64,000 bases of DNA from Lacticaseibacillus zeae DSM 20178 = KCTC 3804 (GCF_000260435.1 NZ_BACQ01000050.1:1-64000), one strand, 5' to 3'; positions 36,119 through 44,801 are shown, counted from the stretch's first letter. Numbers and translations are program-made. The notes: generated by a model from the letters alone, not told the origin.

Positions 36119-36862
36119 ATGAAGTTCATCATTGCACCGGCCAAGAAAATGGTGATCGCCCAAGACGATTTTCCGGTTCAAAGCCAGCCGCAGTTCCGCG
36201 ATCAGGCGGCGGCATTGCTTAAGCGGATGCAACAACTTTCCCAGACGGAAATGCAGGCGCTGTGGCAGACCAGTGACCGCCTGACGCAGGAGGCCTATCA
36301 GCAGTTGCAGACAAGTGACGTCACGCGCCAGCAGTCACCGGCCATTTTCAGCTACGTTGGCATTCAATACCAATACATGGCGCCTGATTTGTTAGACGAT
36401 GCGGGTTTGGCCTACATTCAGCAACACCTGCGCATTTTGTCTGGCTTGTATGGCATTCTGCGACCATTCGATGGCATTGTTCCTTACCGTCTGGAAATGC
36501 AAACGCGCTTGGTCATGCCGCCTTACCATCATTTATACGATTTCTGGGGTGGGCGATTGTATCAAGCACTGGCAGCCATCCCCGGCCCGGTCATTAACTT
36601 AGCCTCCGATGAATACGCCAAAACCATCCGCCCTTATTTACAGCCAAACGACACCTTCATCGACGTCCGCTTTGCCCACCTAGTTAACGGCAAGCTCAAA
36701 ACCCGCGCCACTTATGCCAAAATCGCGCGCGGCGAAATGGTCCGCTATGCGGCGATGCATCAAGTTTCGACCGTTGCTGAACTGACGCGGTTTGATTCGC
36801 CAACTTATCGGTTTGACCCTGAGCGATCGACGGAAACGGAATTGGTCTTTGTGGCGAAGTAG
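36119..36862 (+). CDS. yaaA: YaaA family peroxide-stress protein (UPF0246)
   Basis: A 247-residue protein of the YaaA/DUF328 family, which in E. coli lowers free iron during peroxide stress and binds DNA. Family marks are the N-terminal KFIIAPAKKM, the AIFSYVGIQYQYM stretch, LSGLYGILRPFDGIVPYRLEMQTRL and the C-terminal RYAAMHQVST. The ATG at 36119 is used because the homologues begin there; the ribosome site is weak. It lies 63 bp after the alpha-galactosidase and may be read with it. Confidence 0.9.
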   Translation: MKFIIAPAKKMVIAQDDFPVQSQPQFRDQAAALLKRMQQLSQTEMQALWQTSDRLTQEAYQQLQTSDVTRQQSPAIFSYVGIQYQYMAPDLLDDAGLAYIQQHLRILSGLYGILRPFDGIVPYRLEMQTRLVMPPYHHLYDFWGGRLYQALAAIPGPVINLASDEYAKTIRPYLQPNDTFIDVRFAHLVNGKLKTRATYAKIARGEMVRYAAMHQVSTVAELTRFDSPTYRFDPERSTETELVFVAK

Positions 36863-36895
36863 GTTGATGGCGTGCAGAAACGTACTGGAAAACTA

Positions 36896-36944
36896 AAGGA
36901 CTGCCGTATATTGTCGGATAATTTGGCAATATGCGGCAGTCCTT
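36896..36944. terminator. Strong stem-loop after yaaA
   Basis: AAGGACTGCCGTATATTG pairs with CAATATGCGGCAGTCCTT (one mismatch) around a 13-nt loop. The tails are only moderately T-rich on either strand, so it may end yaaA (+) and help end the helicase gene (-). Confidence 0.65.
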
Positions 36945-36987
36945 ACTTGCATCATTTACATTCTTGGGAGATGCGATTACATTCCCA

Positions 36988-37164
36988 GTGCCAAGGCGAA
37001 GCAATCGGAGGCCAGATGGGGATCAGCCGTGGAATTGTTGTTGGTGGGGCGGTCTTTGCCCCGCCTACAACAAGGCCGAGCTTTGAAACCGCGGTTTTTG
37101 CGGGTTCAAAGTCGTGCCCACAGCGTTCCATCCCCCTCTGGCCGTAGATTGCGGAGTTTGGCAC
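36988..37164. repeat. Intergenic inverted-repeat element, copy B (about 177 bp)
   Basis: Same family as the element at 33458-33646 but in reverse orientation: left end GTGCCAAGGCGAAGCAATCG...GGCCAGATGGGG, right end CCCCCTCTGGCCGTAGATTGC...GTTTGGCAC. The interior hairpins are kept (loop AAAGACC on the minus strand within 37035-37073) while the stem bases differ from copy A and still pair. Confidence 0.8.
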
Positions 37165-37186
37165 AGTACATCTTAAATTAGTATCA

Positions 37187-39763
37187 CTACTCCCCAGTCG
37201 CCTTTTTCATCGGCAACTTAGTAACTTCCCGAACAACCTGATTGAGAATATCCAACTGCTCGGCATACCGCACCGCAAATGGTTGAGTGGCTGCTTCTGG
37301 TTTGGCGGCGGTGACGGCGGCGCGGGGCTGAATGCCTTGGTGCCGCTGGTGATCCAGCCAGGCCAGGATCTGTTCGAACGTGAAGCGACTGAACGTGTCC
37401 ACCGTTAACTGCCCGGAAAGCAGACTGCCGAGCAGGTCGTGGCGCGAGTCAATCGGGTATATTTTGGTGCGCGCCAATAAGACCCGGAAATCACCAAAGA
37501 AAATGAACTGCGACTGGGTCCGGGTTAACGCCGTATAAAAGCTCTGCGCATTTAGCATGCGATCCGCACCGTTGACGATCGCAATCACCGTATCAGCCTG
37601 GCCGCCTTGCGCTTTGTGCACCGTAATGGCATACGCCAGCGTCAAGGCACGCGGCACACTGCCAAAACTGTAATAGCAATATTGATCGCCGACCTGAACC
37701 ACCAGAAAATGCCGCTTGGGATCGATATGAGCCACAACACCCGTATCGCCATTGGCCATGATCGTCTCACGCCAGCGCTTTGTTCCGAATTCATCGGTTT
37801 TCTGGAGGCCATTTTCACCTAACACAGCGCGGCGTTCCCAGGTTTTCGGATCAACCAAGGCCACATGTTTGTCATTTTTCAGAATCATCACCCGATCATT
37901 GAGGCGCAGGTAGTGTTTTTGATTGGTCACCGGATCGACGTAGCTGCTGACGTACTCGGGCTCGCCTGGCTTGGCAGGGTTAACTAGCGCCTGCAGTTCC
38001 GCATTAAACCGCAAACGCCCGGTCGCGCCGATGTTTTTGTTGACAATCAGCAACTGCGAATCCGGCTGGTGCCCATGCTTTGCAAGCGCCTCTTGATACG
38101 CCTTAATGCCGGCATCAAAAACCCGCCCTGCATCACGCTGATTGTACAGCGCCACATTACCGCTGACATAGCGATCATCATCCGGCCCAAAAGGCAACGC
38201 CAACCGATCACGAATGCGGTTAGCCAGTGCCAAAACGCCTGACTGGCTGTCTTGCCGATAAACCCGCGTCAGCGTTGTCGCCGCAACATGATCGTCTGCC
38301 AGACAATCCTTCAAAAAGTTTCCCGGACCAATCGGCGGCAACTGAAACACATCACCCACAAACAGAACGTGTGCCTTCTTGAAGTTCACATTTTTCAACA
38401 CCGTATACGCAAGCGGCGTCGTCAGCATCGAACTCTCATCCACAATAATCAACCGCGCATCGCCAAACGTTTCCCAATCAGCTTCAGAATCAAACCGATC
38501 GAGTTCTTCGCCCGGTAAAAGATGCAGATACGCGTGAATCGTGGCAGCTGGTTCATGGGTATAGCGCGCCAGCACCTTTGCCGCACGACCAGTTGGCGCC
38601 AGCAGCACACTTTTCCCTTTAGCTTGCGCATTGAAAAAGTGCACCAGCAAGTTCGTCAACCACGTTTTCCCGGTGCCGGCACTGCCATTGAGCACGCTTA
38701 GCCCATGTTGGTTAACGTTTTGAAAAGCGGCTCGCTGCTGATCGTTGATGACCAGCTGGTGGCGATCCAAAAACTTATCCAATTTTTCATCCAGTTCAGT
38801 CGGCTTAATCAAGGGTTCGGCCGTTTTTTGCGCTACGGCCATGATTCTGGCCACCGAGCCTTCTGTCGCGAACATGTCGCAGCTGGTGACCAGATCATAT
38901 TGCTCATTCAGCAAAAAGCCATACGCCAACGCTTGCTTAGGGTCAGCGAACATCGTTAAGTCATCCGTGCTAACGCCCAGTAGTGTGGCCGCCTGCTCTT
39001 TGAACCAAGTAATCGTAATGTAAGTCAGCCCTTGCGTCAGCACTGCCGTACGGAAAATATATTGCAACCCGGCCGCGAGTCGGTGCGGATCATTTGGCGC
39101 CACTCCCCGACTTTTCGCAAAGGCGTCGACCTTCTTGAAATCGAGTTGCGCCACCTGCATCAAAACATACGGATTGGCATCCACGTGTTGCATGGCCAAC
39201 TCGGCATCTTTATAGGCTAACCAAATCTTTTCGTAAGTCATGGAGCTGAGCGCTTTACCCCAGTGGTTCGCTAACACCGCGACTTCAAGCTTGCCGCGAA
39301 TGGCAGTAGCAATTTTTTGAATCGTCGCCGGCCCAACGCCGGGAATTTTCGCCGTCTTAATGTCATCTTTTGAAAAAATTGTCAAAATCGGCGCGTCATC
39401 CGCAAAATAATCGTGCAGCCGGCGCAAAACCGTGGGCTGATGGACCAACAGCGTGTCGATCAATTGCCACTGTCGTCGCGGTTCTTTGGGCAAGCCAAAA
39501 TGCAGCCGCGCCACCTTATAGGAAGGTTTGCGGTAGCGCAATGAATCTGCGTCATCATAAACCAAGTCAGCCGTAATAATGGCCCGGCGATTGTAATAGC
39601 CCATGTCGCCGGTCACGGTAATTTCCTGCGTCAGCGTCATTTTCAGCTTAGGATTCGGATTTAAAATTCGCACGGCATAAACTTTATAATCGCTGCTATC
39701 GCTGTTAAACAGTAACTTAATAATCTGCAGGTCGACATTTTCATAAACTTGGGCTTGCTCCAC
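37187..39763 (-). CDS. RecD2-like ATP-dependent DNA helicase (SF1B)
   Basis: An 858-residue helicase. An N-terminal OB-like domain and a helix-hairpin-helix region (IPGVGPATIQKIA near residue 140) precede the motor, with Walker A NGSAGTGKT near residue 361, Walker B IIVDESSM, motif III GDVFQLPPIGPG, and the UvrD-like C-terminal motifs LTLAYAITVHKAQGGQ and FYTALTRTQ. It unwinds 5' to 3' and in Firmicutes RecD2 acts in mismatch and fork repair without RecBC. It starts at a GTG with AAAGGAGG 10 nt upstream. It is longer than the compact 740-aa RecD2 mainly at the C-terminus. Confidence 0.88.
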   Translation of the reverse strand: MEQAQVYENVDLQIIKLLFNSDSSDYKVYAVRILNPNPKLKMTLTQEITVTGDMGYYNRRAIITADLVYDDADSLRYRKPSYKVARLHFGLPKEPRRQWQLIDTLLVHQPTVLRRLHDYFADDAPILTIFSKDDIKTAKIPGVGPATIQKIATAIRGKLEVAVLANHWGKALSSMTYEKIWLAYKDAELAMQHVDANPYVLMQVAQLDFKKVDAFAKSRGVAPNDPHRLAAGLQYIFRTAVLTQGLTYITITWFKEQAATLLGVSTDDLTMFADPKQALAYGFLLNEQYDLVTSCDMFATEGSVARIMAVAQKTAEPLIKPTELDEKLDKFLDRHQLVINDQQRAAFQNVNQHGLSVLNGSAGTGKTWLTNLLVHFFNAQAKGKSVLLAPTGRAAKVLARYTHEPAATIHAYLHLLPGEELDRFDSEADWETFGDARLIIVDESSMLTTPLAYTVLKNVNFKKAHVLFVGDVFQLPPIGPGNFLKDCLADDHVAATTLTRVYRQDSQSGVLALANRIRDRLALPFGPDDDRYVSGNVALYNQRDAGRVFDAGIKAYQEALAKHGHQPDSQLLIVNKNIGATGRLRFNAELQALVNPAKPGEPEYVSSYVDPVTNQKHYLRLNDRVMILKNDKHVALVDPKTWERRAVLGENGLQKTDEFGTKRWRETIMANGDTGVVAHIDPKRHFLVVQVGDQYCYYSFGSVPRALTLAYAITVHKAQGGQADTVIAIVNGADRMLNAQSFYTALTRTQSQFIFFGDFRVLLARTKIYPIDSRHDLLGSLLSGQLTVDTFSRFTFEQILAWLDHQRHQGIQPRAAVTAAKPEAATQPFAVRYAEQLDILNQVVREVTKLPMKKATGE

Positions 39764-39803
39764 GGTACATCAGCCTCCTTTCAATTAGGTTTTGCACTGG
39801 CTC

Positions 39804-40406
39804 CTACAATTGCATTCGTAGCTTGGTCGTTTCATGAGTGGCGTCACGATCCAATTTGGTGGCAATGCGAAACCGAAAGTCAGGTGGCAGTTTCTGGAGT
39901 TGTTGCTGCGCCCATTGCTGGAGAAATGTGGCTTGATGGCGCGGTTGGTAGAACACTAAGTCACGCCGGTGGGTACTGTAAACCACCACATCTTGGCGTT
40001 CATGCTGCGCCGCCCATTGTAACGCCGCTACCAAAGCAATCAACCCAGCAGACGGCACGTAGAAATTGCGGGCCGGCTTGTAGTCATCCGGCGTCAGCTC
40101 AGCATTTGCCGGCGCATCGGCATACGCCAGCTCCTTAATCGCGTCATCCAAAAATTGCGTATGCCGCACTAGTACGTGGTCCGCTGCATCGGTTACCTTG
40201 ATGCCAAACCGATTGCCGTTCAAATCATTCATCCACGCCAAATAAGCCTTCGTCTGGGCGGGAAAATCCGCCTGCTCGGCTTCTTTTTGAAGATTCGCCA
40301 TTCCGCGCTGCAGCAAGACACCTTTTGCCGTCACACCATTCGGCAATTTGATCAACTGCTGGTGCTCAGGCGATGTTTGATCGTGTTGTTCATGCTTTTC
40401 TGTCAT
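39804..40406 (-). CDS. Hypothetical protein, 200 aa
   Basis: A soluble, charged protein that I do not recognise. The N-terminus is His/Gln-rich (EKHEQHDQTSPEHQQ), then come AKGVLLQRGMANLQKEAEQADF and a C-terminal half with VPSAGLIALVAALQWAAQHERQDVVVYSTHRRDLVFYQ. Start at the second of two ATGs because GTGAGG fits its spacing. It lies 41 bp upstream of the helicase gene in the same direction, so the two are probably co-transcribed and it may share a DNA-repair role; that is inference only. Confidence 0.7.
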   Translation of the reverse strand: MTEKHEQHDQTSPEHQQLIKLPNGVTAKGVLLQRGMANLQKEAEQADFPAQTKAYLAWMNDLNGNRFGIKVTDAADHVLVRHTQFLDDAIKELAYADAPANAELTPDDYKPARNFYVPSAGLIALVAALQWAAQHERQDVVVYSTHRRDLVFYQPRHQATFLQQWAQQQLQKLPPDFRFRIATKLDRDATHETTKLRMQL

Positions 40407-40542
40407 CATTGCCTCACTTCCCAATAAGCTTACCTGCGCAGGCGGTGGGATGCAAACTGGATCAAGGCAGTTTTTGAGTTAAAAGTTTGAAAGTATGTAT
40501 TGATCTAAGAATCCTGAACAACTCGGGAGCTTAAAGTACTTC

Positions 40543-41184
40543 TTAGAAAAGAAGGATTATTAGTGTTCCGACGATATTATTAAGAACGTGAAGGGCAATG
40601 GTGTTCTGCAGCTTACCGGTTTTTGAATAGACAGTTGCAAATACAATGCCAGAGAAAGCGTATAGCAAGAAACCAAAGACGGTATCGGTCGCATGGACTG
40701 TAGCAAACAAGCTGGCACTTAACAATGTTCTTAGCACGATTCTATTTGGACTAAAAAACAAGTTGAAAAGAACGCCTCGGAAAATCAACTCTTCCTTGAT
40801 CGGCGCGATTAGAATTATTTCAACAATAAGCAGAACTGTGACTATCCAGTTAGCGTCCATAAAAGATTCTCTAATCATTTGGTTGTTAGGCGTTTCTGAC
40901 TGATGGTAAATCAGATCGTTTAAAGCCAATAGCACCTCGTCCGCGATTACAGTAATGACGTATCCACCAACAATGTACCAAATGTCGCGAAGCTCCACCT
41001 TTTGTATCATGCTTCTCTGCGTATATTTAAAAGCAGTCCGATACGCGACGTAAATAACGATCGCACTCGACAAAAAAATGCAGCGGCTAGCATCATTGAT
41101 GACGAGATTCTTAGTACGTTTGGCACGATCCCTAAGAAGATCGAAGGAACCTGCCAAAAAAATAAAGCAATACAACGTACGCAA
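40543..41184 (-). CDS. CPBP family intramembrane metalloprotease
   Basis: A protein of up to 213 residues with five or six helices and the CPBP/Abi motifs: EELIFRG (two Glu and Arg), FATVHATD (His) and HVLNN (His-Asn). In lactobacilli such proteases are often linked to bacteriocin immunity or surface processing, but no bacteriocin genes are seen here. The start is doubtful: the frame opens at a TTG without a ribosome site and the first ATG is near residue 59, so the N-terminus may be damaged or begin at another codon. Confidence 0.75.
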   Translation of the reverse strand: MRTLYCFIFLAGSFDLLRDRAKRTKNLVINDASRCIFLSSAIVIYVAYRTAFKYTQRSMIQKVELRDIWYIVGGYVITVIADEVLLALNDLIYHQSETPNNQMIRESFMDANWIVTVLLIVEIILIAPIKEELIFRGVLFNLFFSPNRIVLRTLLSASLFATVHATDTVFGFLLYAFSGIVFATVYSKTGKLQNTIALHVLNNIVGTLIILLF

Positions 41185-41335
41185 TTCGTTTAACCAGAGA
41201 ATCTTTGCTGCTATTCACAAATTATCACAGTCCTTCACTATTTTTTGAATAAGCTGTTGATCGTCAGAGTGAGCGATCCTTGAATCGATCCACGGACTTT
41301 TGCCAGCTTTCCATTTCTATCAACACTTCATGTGG

Positions 41336-41557
41336 TCAGTGCAACTCATCGTAAAATTCATTTTCAGAATCACCAAATTGATCGGCCATCAATATGCCGA
41401 CATTTTCCCATGCATCATTAATTTCATTATCAGTCTCTACAAATTTAAGTCCTTGTTTGTCAGCCCACTCCCGTCGATTGATGGTCCCACCAAGATCAAG
41501 TATACGGGCAGCTCCGGTCAAAAAGTTCCGAAATCCGCTGCGATTAATTTTCAACAT
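41336..41557 (-). CDS. Hypothetical small protein, 73 aa
   Basis: A 73-residue acidic protein with an N-terminal basic stretch (MLKINRSGFRNFLTGAARIL) and an acidic C-terminus (MADQFGDSENEFYDELH). Proteins of this look occur in lactobacilli, some next to prophage genes, but I cannot name a function. The ribosome site (GGGAGACGGG) is rather far from the ATG, so the start is not secure. It is a lone gene. Confidence 0.5.
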   Translation of the reverse strand: MLKINRSGFRNFLTGAARILDLGGTINRREWADKQGLKFVETDNEINDAWENVGILMADQFGDSENEFYDELH

Positions 41558-42049
41558 CTGAGTTCATCCCGTCTCCCTTTTCAACCGTAAAATCAGTCTA
41601 CCATATGACGTTTTTAAATCTGCCTGTTTTTCCTGAACCAATTTCTAAACGTGTTTTTCCGGTGTACTTTTCTCAAACAGACCGACTTTTTGACCTAGCA
41701 GAATGCTTTTTGACCCGTTCACATGTAAACGCAATGTTTCTCAGCGTCAGGCTTTAGCTGTCCTTCAGTATTCCATCACTTTTTTAATAAATCCGTGAAT
41801 TTGTTCTTGATTCTCACTGCAAGTCGCAATTTTTGGTAATTATTTTACCGAATTTGAGACAAATGACGGCTTTTTTGCGCTGCTTAGTTTTAATCCCAAC
41901 CCCAGCTTGCGGCGAATTGTTGCTAGACCGGTTTTGGGTAATTATTCACAATATAAACTAAACAGATTAATTAACTTAACAAGTATCTTGCATACAATTA
42001 AAAGTGTTCCAAAAAGTTTTTCATTTTGACATTGTCTGGGGGGACTTTT
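41558..42049. other. Intergenic region upstream of the WxL gene
   Basis: About 490 bp, AT-rich, with no supported coding sequence. Its right end contains the probable promoter of the WxL gene. Confidence 0.4.
41971..41998 (+). promoter_or_regulatory. Probable promoter of the WxL protein gene
   Basis: TTAACT, 16 nt, TACAAT, ending 51 nt before the ATG. The -35 box is imperfect. Confidence 0.4.
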
Positions 42050-42664
42050 ATGTCAAAGAAACGTTGGATCGGCGGAATTGCTTTCGCTGGCCTTCTTGTA
42101 GGGAGTTTGACAACCGGCTCCGTCGTTTTAGCTGCAGACGAAGATACCGGAACGACTAATACGTCAGTCACAGTAACCGGTGGCACCATTGGGCTTTCCG
42201 CACCAAGCGCGCTCGCTTTTCCAGGTGTCACGGTTGAAAGTATTGTAAAAGGCAATTTGAATGACCCAGTTACCACTGCCGATAGTTCACTGCTGACGGT
42301 GAGCGATTTTCGCGGTACCGGTGCGGGCTATACGGTTTCGGCAAAGGAATCACCGATTACGAATGGTAGTGGTGCGACACTGAAAGGCGCCTTTGTTCAA
42401 ATGGTGCCCGACACTTTGGTAACGCCTAACGCTGCGGCGCCAGCATGGACAAAGTCGGTTGATTTGACAACAAGCGATCAGCCGCTATTTGCGACCAGTA
42501 CGGGCCAAGATGGTGGCGGGATCACGAGTTATGACCTCAACAAAGTCACATTGGACGTACCTGAGGATAATGATGTTAAAGCTGGCAACTACAGCGGCGT
42601 GATCACTTTTACACTGACACCCGGCCAGCCGGCACAAGCCGCAACGTCCAATCCAGTTCCGTAA
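42050..42664 (+). CDS. WxL domain cell-surface protein
   Basis: A 204-residue secreted protein. The signal peptide (KKRWIGGIAFAGLLVGSLTTG) is cleaved near VLA-ADED. The mature part is the WxL fold that binds peptidoglycan: VTVTGGTIGLSAPSAL, LTVSDFRGTGAGYTVSA, VPEDNDVKAGNYSGVITFTLTPG. The first Trp-x-Leu of the usual pair is replaced (VSDFRG where many have VTDxRG, and no WxL in front), so the motif is degenerate. It lacks the DUF916 and LPXTG partners usually clustered with WxL genes. GGGGGG lies 7 nt before the ATG. Confidence 0.85.
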   Translation: MSKKRWIGGIAFAGLLVGSLTTGSVVLAADEDTGTTNTSVTVTGGTIGLSAPSALAFPGVTVESIVKGNLNDPVTTADSSLLTVSDFRGTGAGYTVSAKESPITNGSGATLKGAFVQMVPDTLVTPNAAAPAWTKSVDLTTSDQPLFATSTGQDGGGITSYDLNKVTLDVPEDNDVKAGNYSGVITFTLTPGQPAQAATSNPVP

Positions 42665-43145
42665 AAACGCGACCGCAACGACTGATTAATGAAGGGATAG
42701 ACGTTTAGACACGCCCATTCCCCCCGATGATCTGCCTTGAACAGAAGGGAGGTGGTCACCGGCGACCGCAATGCATCTATATTTTAAAGCAGGCGCGGGG
42801 CTGATCCTGATCACGTCAGCCAAACCCGCCTTTGAGACCGCAATCGACCTAACTGCTGGTAAAGGTTTAGGGTAAACTTTCTCACATTTCCTCTGGACCG
42901 CCGAATCGGCTTTGGGGAGCCGAGGATGGCCATGGGGTTTTAGGAACGTTATTAAAAATAGTTAAGTTAATGCTCAGCTTAAGGTTGGCCACCCGCCTTC
43001 CTCCGTGGCTGCCAAGTTGCGACAAAAGTTAGATCTAGACTAACGCGCCGTCAACAGAACTTGGTCAGGCCACGACTGAGACGCTCGCAGTCTATATTGA
43101 TCAAATCTAAAAATGATCACAGACTAACCACGTCAAGCTACAAAG

Positions 43146-43172
43146 GAGCCGCCGATAACAAGTCGGCGGCTC
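43146..43172 (+). terminator. Terminator-like stem-loop
   Basis: GAGCCGCCGA pairs perfectly with TCGGCGGCTC around a 7-nt loop and is followed by TTTCGT. The T-run is short. It is about 480 bp after the WxL gene. Confidence 0.6.
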
Positions 43173-43194
43173 TTTCGTGTTGAGCGCGAACAGG

Positions 43195-43430
43195 AGCGCT
43201 TAGAAGCTGGAGTGTAAGTGGCCGCATAACAAAATGGCTGGGCTTTGGCCATTTTGTTATGCGGTCCTTACACGCAAGCTTCTGCGACTGTGAGCGCGTT
43301 ATAGAAGCTGAGCGTGAGCCAGCCTGGTTAGAAGCTGGAGCATAAGTGGCCTCGAGCCTGAATGGCTGGGCTTGGGCCATTCAGGCTCGAGGTTCTTATG
43401 CGCAGGTTTCTGGGCTGGCGAACGCGTTAT
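43195..43430. repeat. Two tandem large palindromes with different arms
   Basis: Unit 1 (core 43222-43264) pairs CCGCATAACAAAATGGC with GCCATTTTGTTATGCGG; unit 2 (core 43350-43392) pairs CCTCGAGCCTGAATGGC with GCCATTCAGGCTCGAGG. Both have the loop TGGGCTT(T/G)G, the left flank TTAGAAGCTGGAG..TAAGTGG and a right flank ending GCGTTATAGA. Outer parts (GTGTAAG/CTTACAC; GCATAAG/CTTATGC) extend the pairing. The arms differ between units but each remains self-complementary. Confidence 0.85.
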
Positions 43431-43432
43431 AG

Positions 43433-43497
43433 ACAGTAAAAAAGAACAACTACAACCAGACAAGTATGATCCATCCAAGCTGGAAGAATTATTCTAA
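43433..43497 (+). pseudogene. Possible gene 3'-end remnant
   Basis: A short plus-strand frame ending in TAA reads DSKKEQLQPDKYDPSKLEELF, a lysine/glutamate-rich tail that looks like the end of a real protein. There is no start or ribosome site, and the frame runs back into the palindromic repeats. It may be the remains of a gene removed during the events that placed the repeats. Weak evidence. Confidence 0.25.
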
Positions 43498-43519
43498 GCC
43501 AACACCTCGCCTTGCTTCC

Positions 43520-44332
43520 TCAAGCAATCAACGCTGCCCCATGTCCAAACGACCCCGGCACACGCACCTGTGCCGACGAAAACTTCGTCGCATGACTCAA
43601 CGACTCTGAAACTTTCGCATCAAGTGTCGGCTTTTTCGAGGAATATAGCGTAGCCGCAAACGAAGTAATATACGCATCCCCTGCCCCTAACGCATCCACC
43701 GCTTTAACGCCAAGCGCCTGCTGCCAAGACATCGTATCCTTGACCAGCGCCGCCGAGCCGCGGAGTCCCCGCGAGCAGACAACCTGATCGCAACCAGCTG
43801 CCGCAACCCGCCGGCACAGAGCCTCCACATCATCATCAGACTTGGCTTTCCCGGAAAGATACGCAAGGTCAATCTGCGGCGCAATCTTTTTGAACACCCG
43901 ATCGTTGTCAATCGTTGAAAAGTCATAAATTTTAGGCGCCGTGATGGCTGACAAAAAGGCATCCGCACCACTTTCATTATTTAAGTAGACTAAATCAAAA
44001 GTGTTGATGTACGCGATATCATCAGGACTCAATTGAAGCTCCTGGACCGGTTCGCCAACCGTTTTCTGGCGTTTACCGTCACTGAGTCGCATGGTCGTGA
44101 AGGCATTGGGACCGTCGTACTGCAGCGAATGGCTGATATCGACACCCAGCTCGCTGAGCGTCCGCCGCGCAAAATCACCGCGGGCATCATTACCAAACGT
44201 GCCAAAATAAGCAGCCTCTAGCCCCATCATAGTCGCAAAAACCGCCGTATTGGCAGCATGGCCGCCAAGAAACATCTTCTTGTCTGCTGGATAAAGGTCA
44301 ACGACATTGTCTCCGATCGCGATGATTTTCAA
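43520..44332 (-). CDS. PfkB family carbohydrate kinase, fructoselysine 6-kinase-like
   Basis: A 270-residue ribokinase-fold kinase. The N-terminus IIAIGDNVVDLYPADKKMFLGGHAANTAV resembles FrlD-type kinases, and the ATP/anion-hole motif VDALGAGDAYITSF carries the catalytic Asp near residue 220. The start is a TTG at 44332 with GAAGGAAA 6 nt upstream. No deglycase (FrlB) or transporter is adjacent, so the substrate is uncertain; any sugar or sugar-amine from a separate importer could be used. Confidence 0.8.
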   Translation of the reverse strand: MKIIAIGDNVVDLYPADKKMFLGGHAANTAVFATMMGLEAAYFGTFGNDARGDFARRTLSELGVDISHSLQYDGPNAFTTMRLSDGKRQKTVGEPVQELQLSPDDIAYINTFDLVYLNNESGADAFLSAITAPKIYDFSTIDNDRVFKKIAPQIDLAYLSGKAKSDDDVEALCRRVAAAGCDQVVCSRGLRGSAALVKDTMSWQQALGVKAVDALGAGDAYITSFAATLYSSKKPTLDAKVSESLSHATKFSSAQVRVPGSFGHGAALIA

Positions 44333-44533
44333 GAGTCTTTCCTTCTTTCCCACACGAAGCGACATCAGTTGTGTCAGCGCAAGGATAACTGGTAATGCAC
44401 TACTGAATTTAGTTTACCACAGGTTGTTATGGGGTGCGGTCAGCTTCGGGGATAACAAAAACAATAGCTGGTAGACGACGTTTAAAATATGCAATTAAAA
44501 AGCAGCCCAGTAGCCAAAAGTAAGCGACTGTTC

Positions 44534-44542
44534 TGGTACGAT
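44534..44542 (+). promoter_or_regulatory. Extended -10 promoter of the Fst-like toxin mRNA
   Basis: TGG-TACGAT matches an extended -10 element (TGn plus -10), 33 nt before the toxin ATG. The -35 region is poor. The leader contains CCCCCAAGGGGG, which can fold over the ribosome site. Confidence 0.5.
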
Positions 44543-44575
44543 TAATGAGGCTGCTGCCCCCAAGGGGGTGTCCTT

Positions 44576-44665
44576 ATGACGTTGAAAGAATTCTTTGTTT
44601 TGGTTATCGCACCGCTGGTTACTAGCATCATAGCGGGAATAGCCACAACGCTATTCGCCCGTTAG
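44576..44665 (+). CDS. Fst/Ldr family type I toxin peptide (29 aa)
   Basis: A 29-residue hydrophobic peptide MTLKEFFVLVIAPLVTSIIA followed by GIATTLFAR. The form K-x-FFV-x-x-IAPL ... a single helix and a basic end is that of Fst-family membrane toxins, whose Pro in the IAPL part is conserved. AAGGGGGTG lies 6 nt before the ATG and is flanked by a complementary C5 run that could hide it. A convergent antisense gene with shared repeats lies downstream (see next entry), as in the par locus of plasmid pAD1. At high level it would disturb the membrane. Confidence 0.8.
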   Translation: MTLKEFFVLVIAPLVTSIIAGIATTLFAR

Positions 44666-44801
44666 TGGAACGGACGGCGATAGCCATGCAGTAGCCCATC
44701 CACCCACACGCCTGTCAGCCGTAACGGGCGAAAAAATAGCCGTATCCCCGACCCGGGATACGGCTATTGTGCTCTTATGACTACAAGAATTCTTTGTTTT
44801 G
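44586..44801 (+). repeat. 17-nt direct repeats of the toxin-antitoxin locus
   Basis: AAGAATTCTTTGTTTTG occurs at 44586-44602, inside the toxin reading frame, and again at 44785-44801, inside the antisense gene. Such direct repeats let the antisense RNA pair with the toxin mRNA at its translation start region as well as at its 3' end. Confidence 0.85.

Larger units (their letters stand above)
42665..43519. other. 855-bp region without intact genes
   Basis: It contains a terminator-like stem-loop (43146-43172), two tandem palindromes (43195-43430) and a short coding-like tail (43433-43497). Between 42665 and 43140 I see no ribosome site with a convincing frame; a 34-codon frame from an ATG near 42771 was considered and not accepted. 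Confidence 0.5.

Noticed and set aside
42771-42875. 34-codon plus-strand frame after the WxL gene, preceded by GAAGGGAGGTGG
   Set aside because: The ribosome-site-like sequence is too far (about 20 nt) from the ATG and the peptide shows no helix or family resemblance.
43195-43430. Could the tandem palindromes be a CRISPR array
   Set aside because: There are only two units, each is a long hairpin, and the variable parts are the self-complementary arms rather than spacers.
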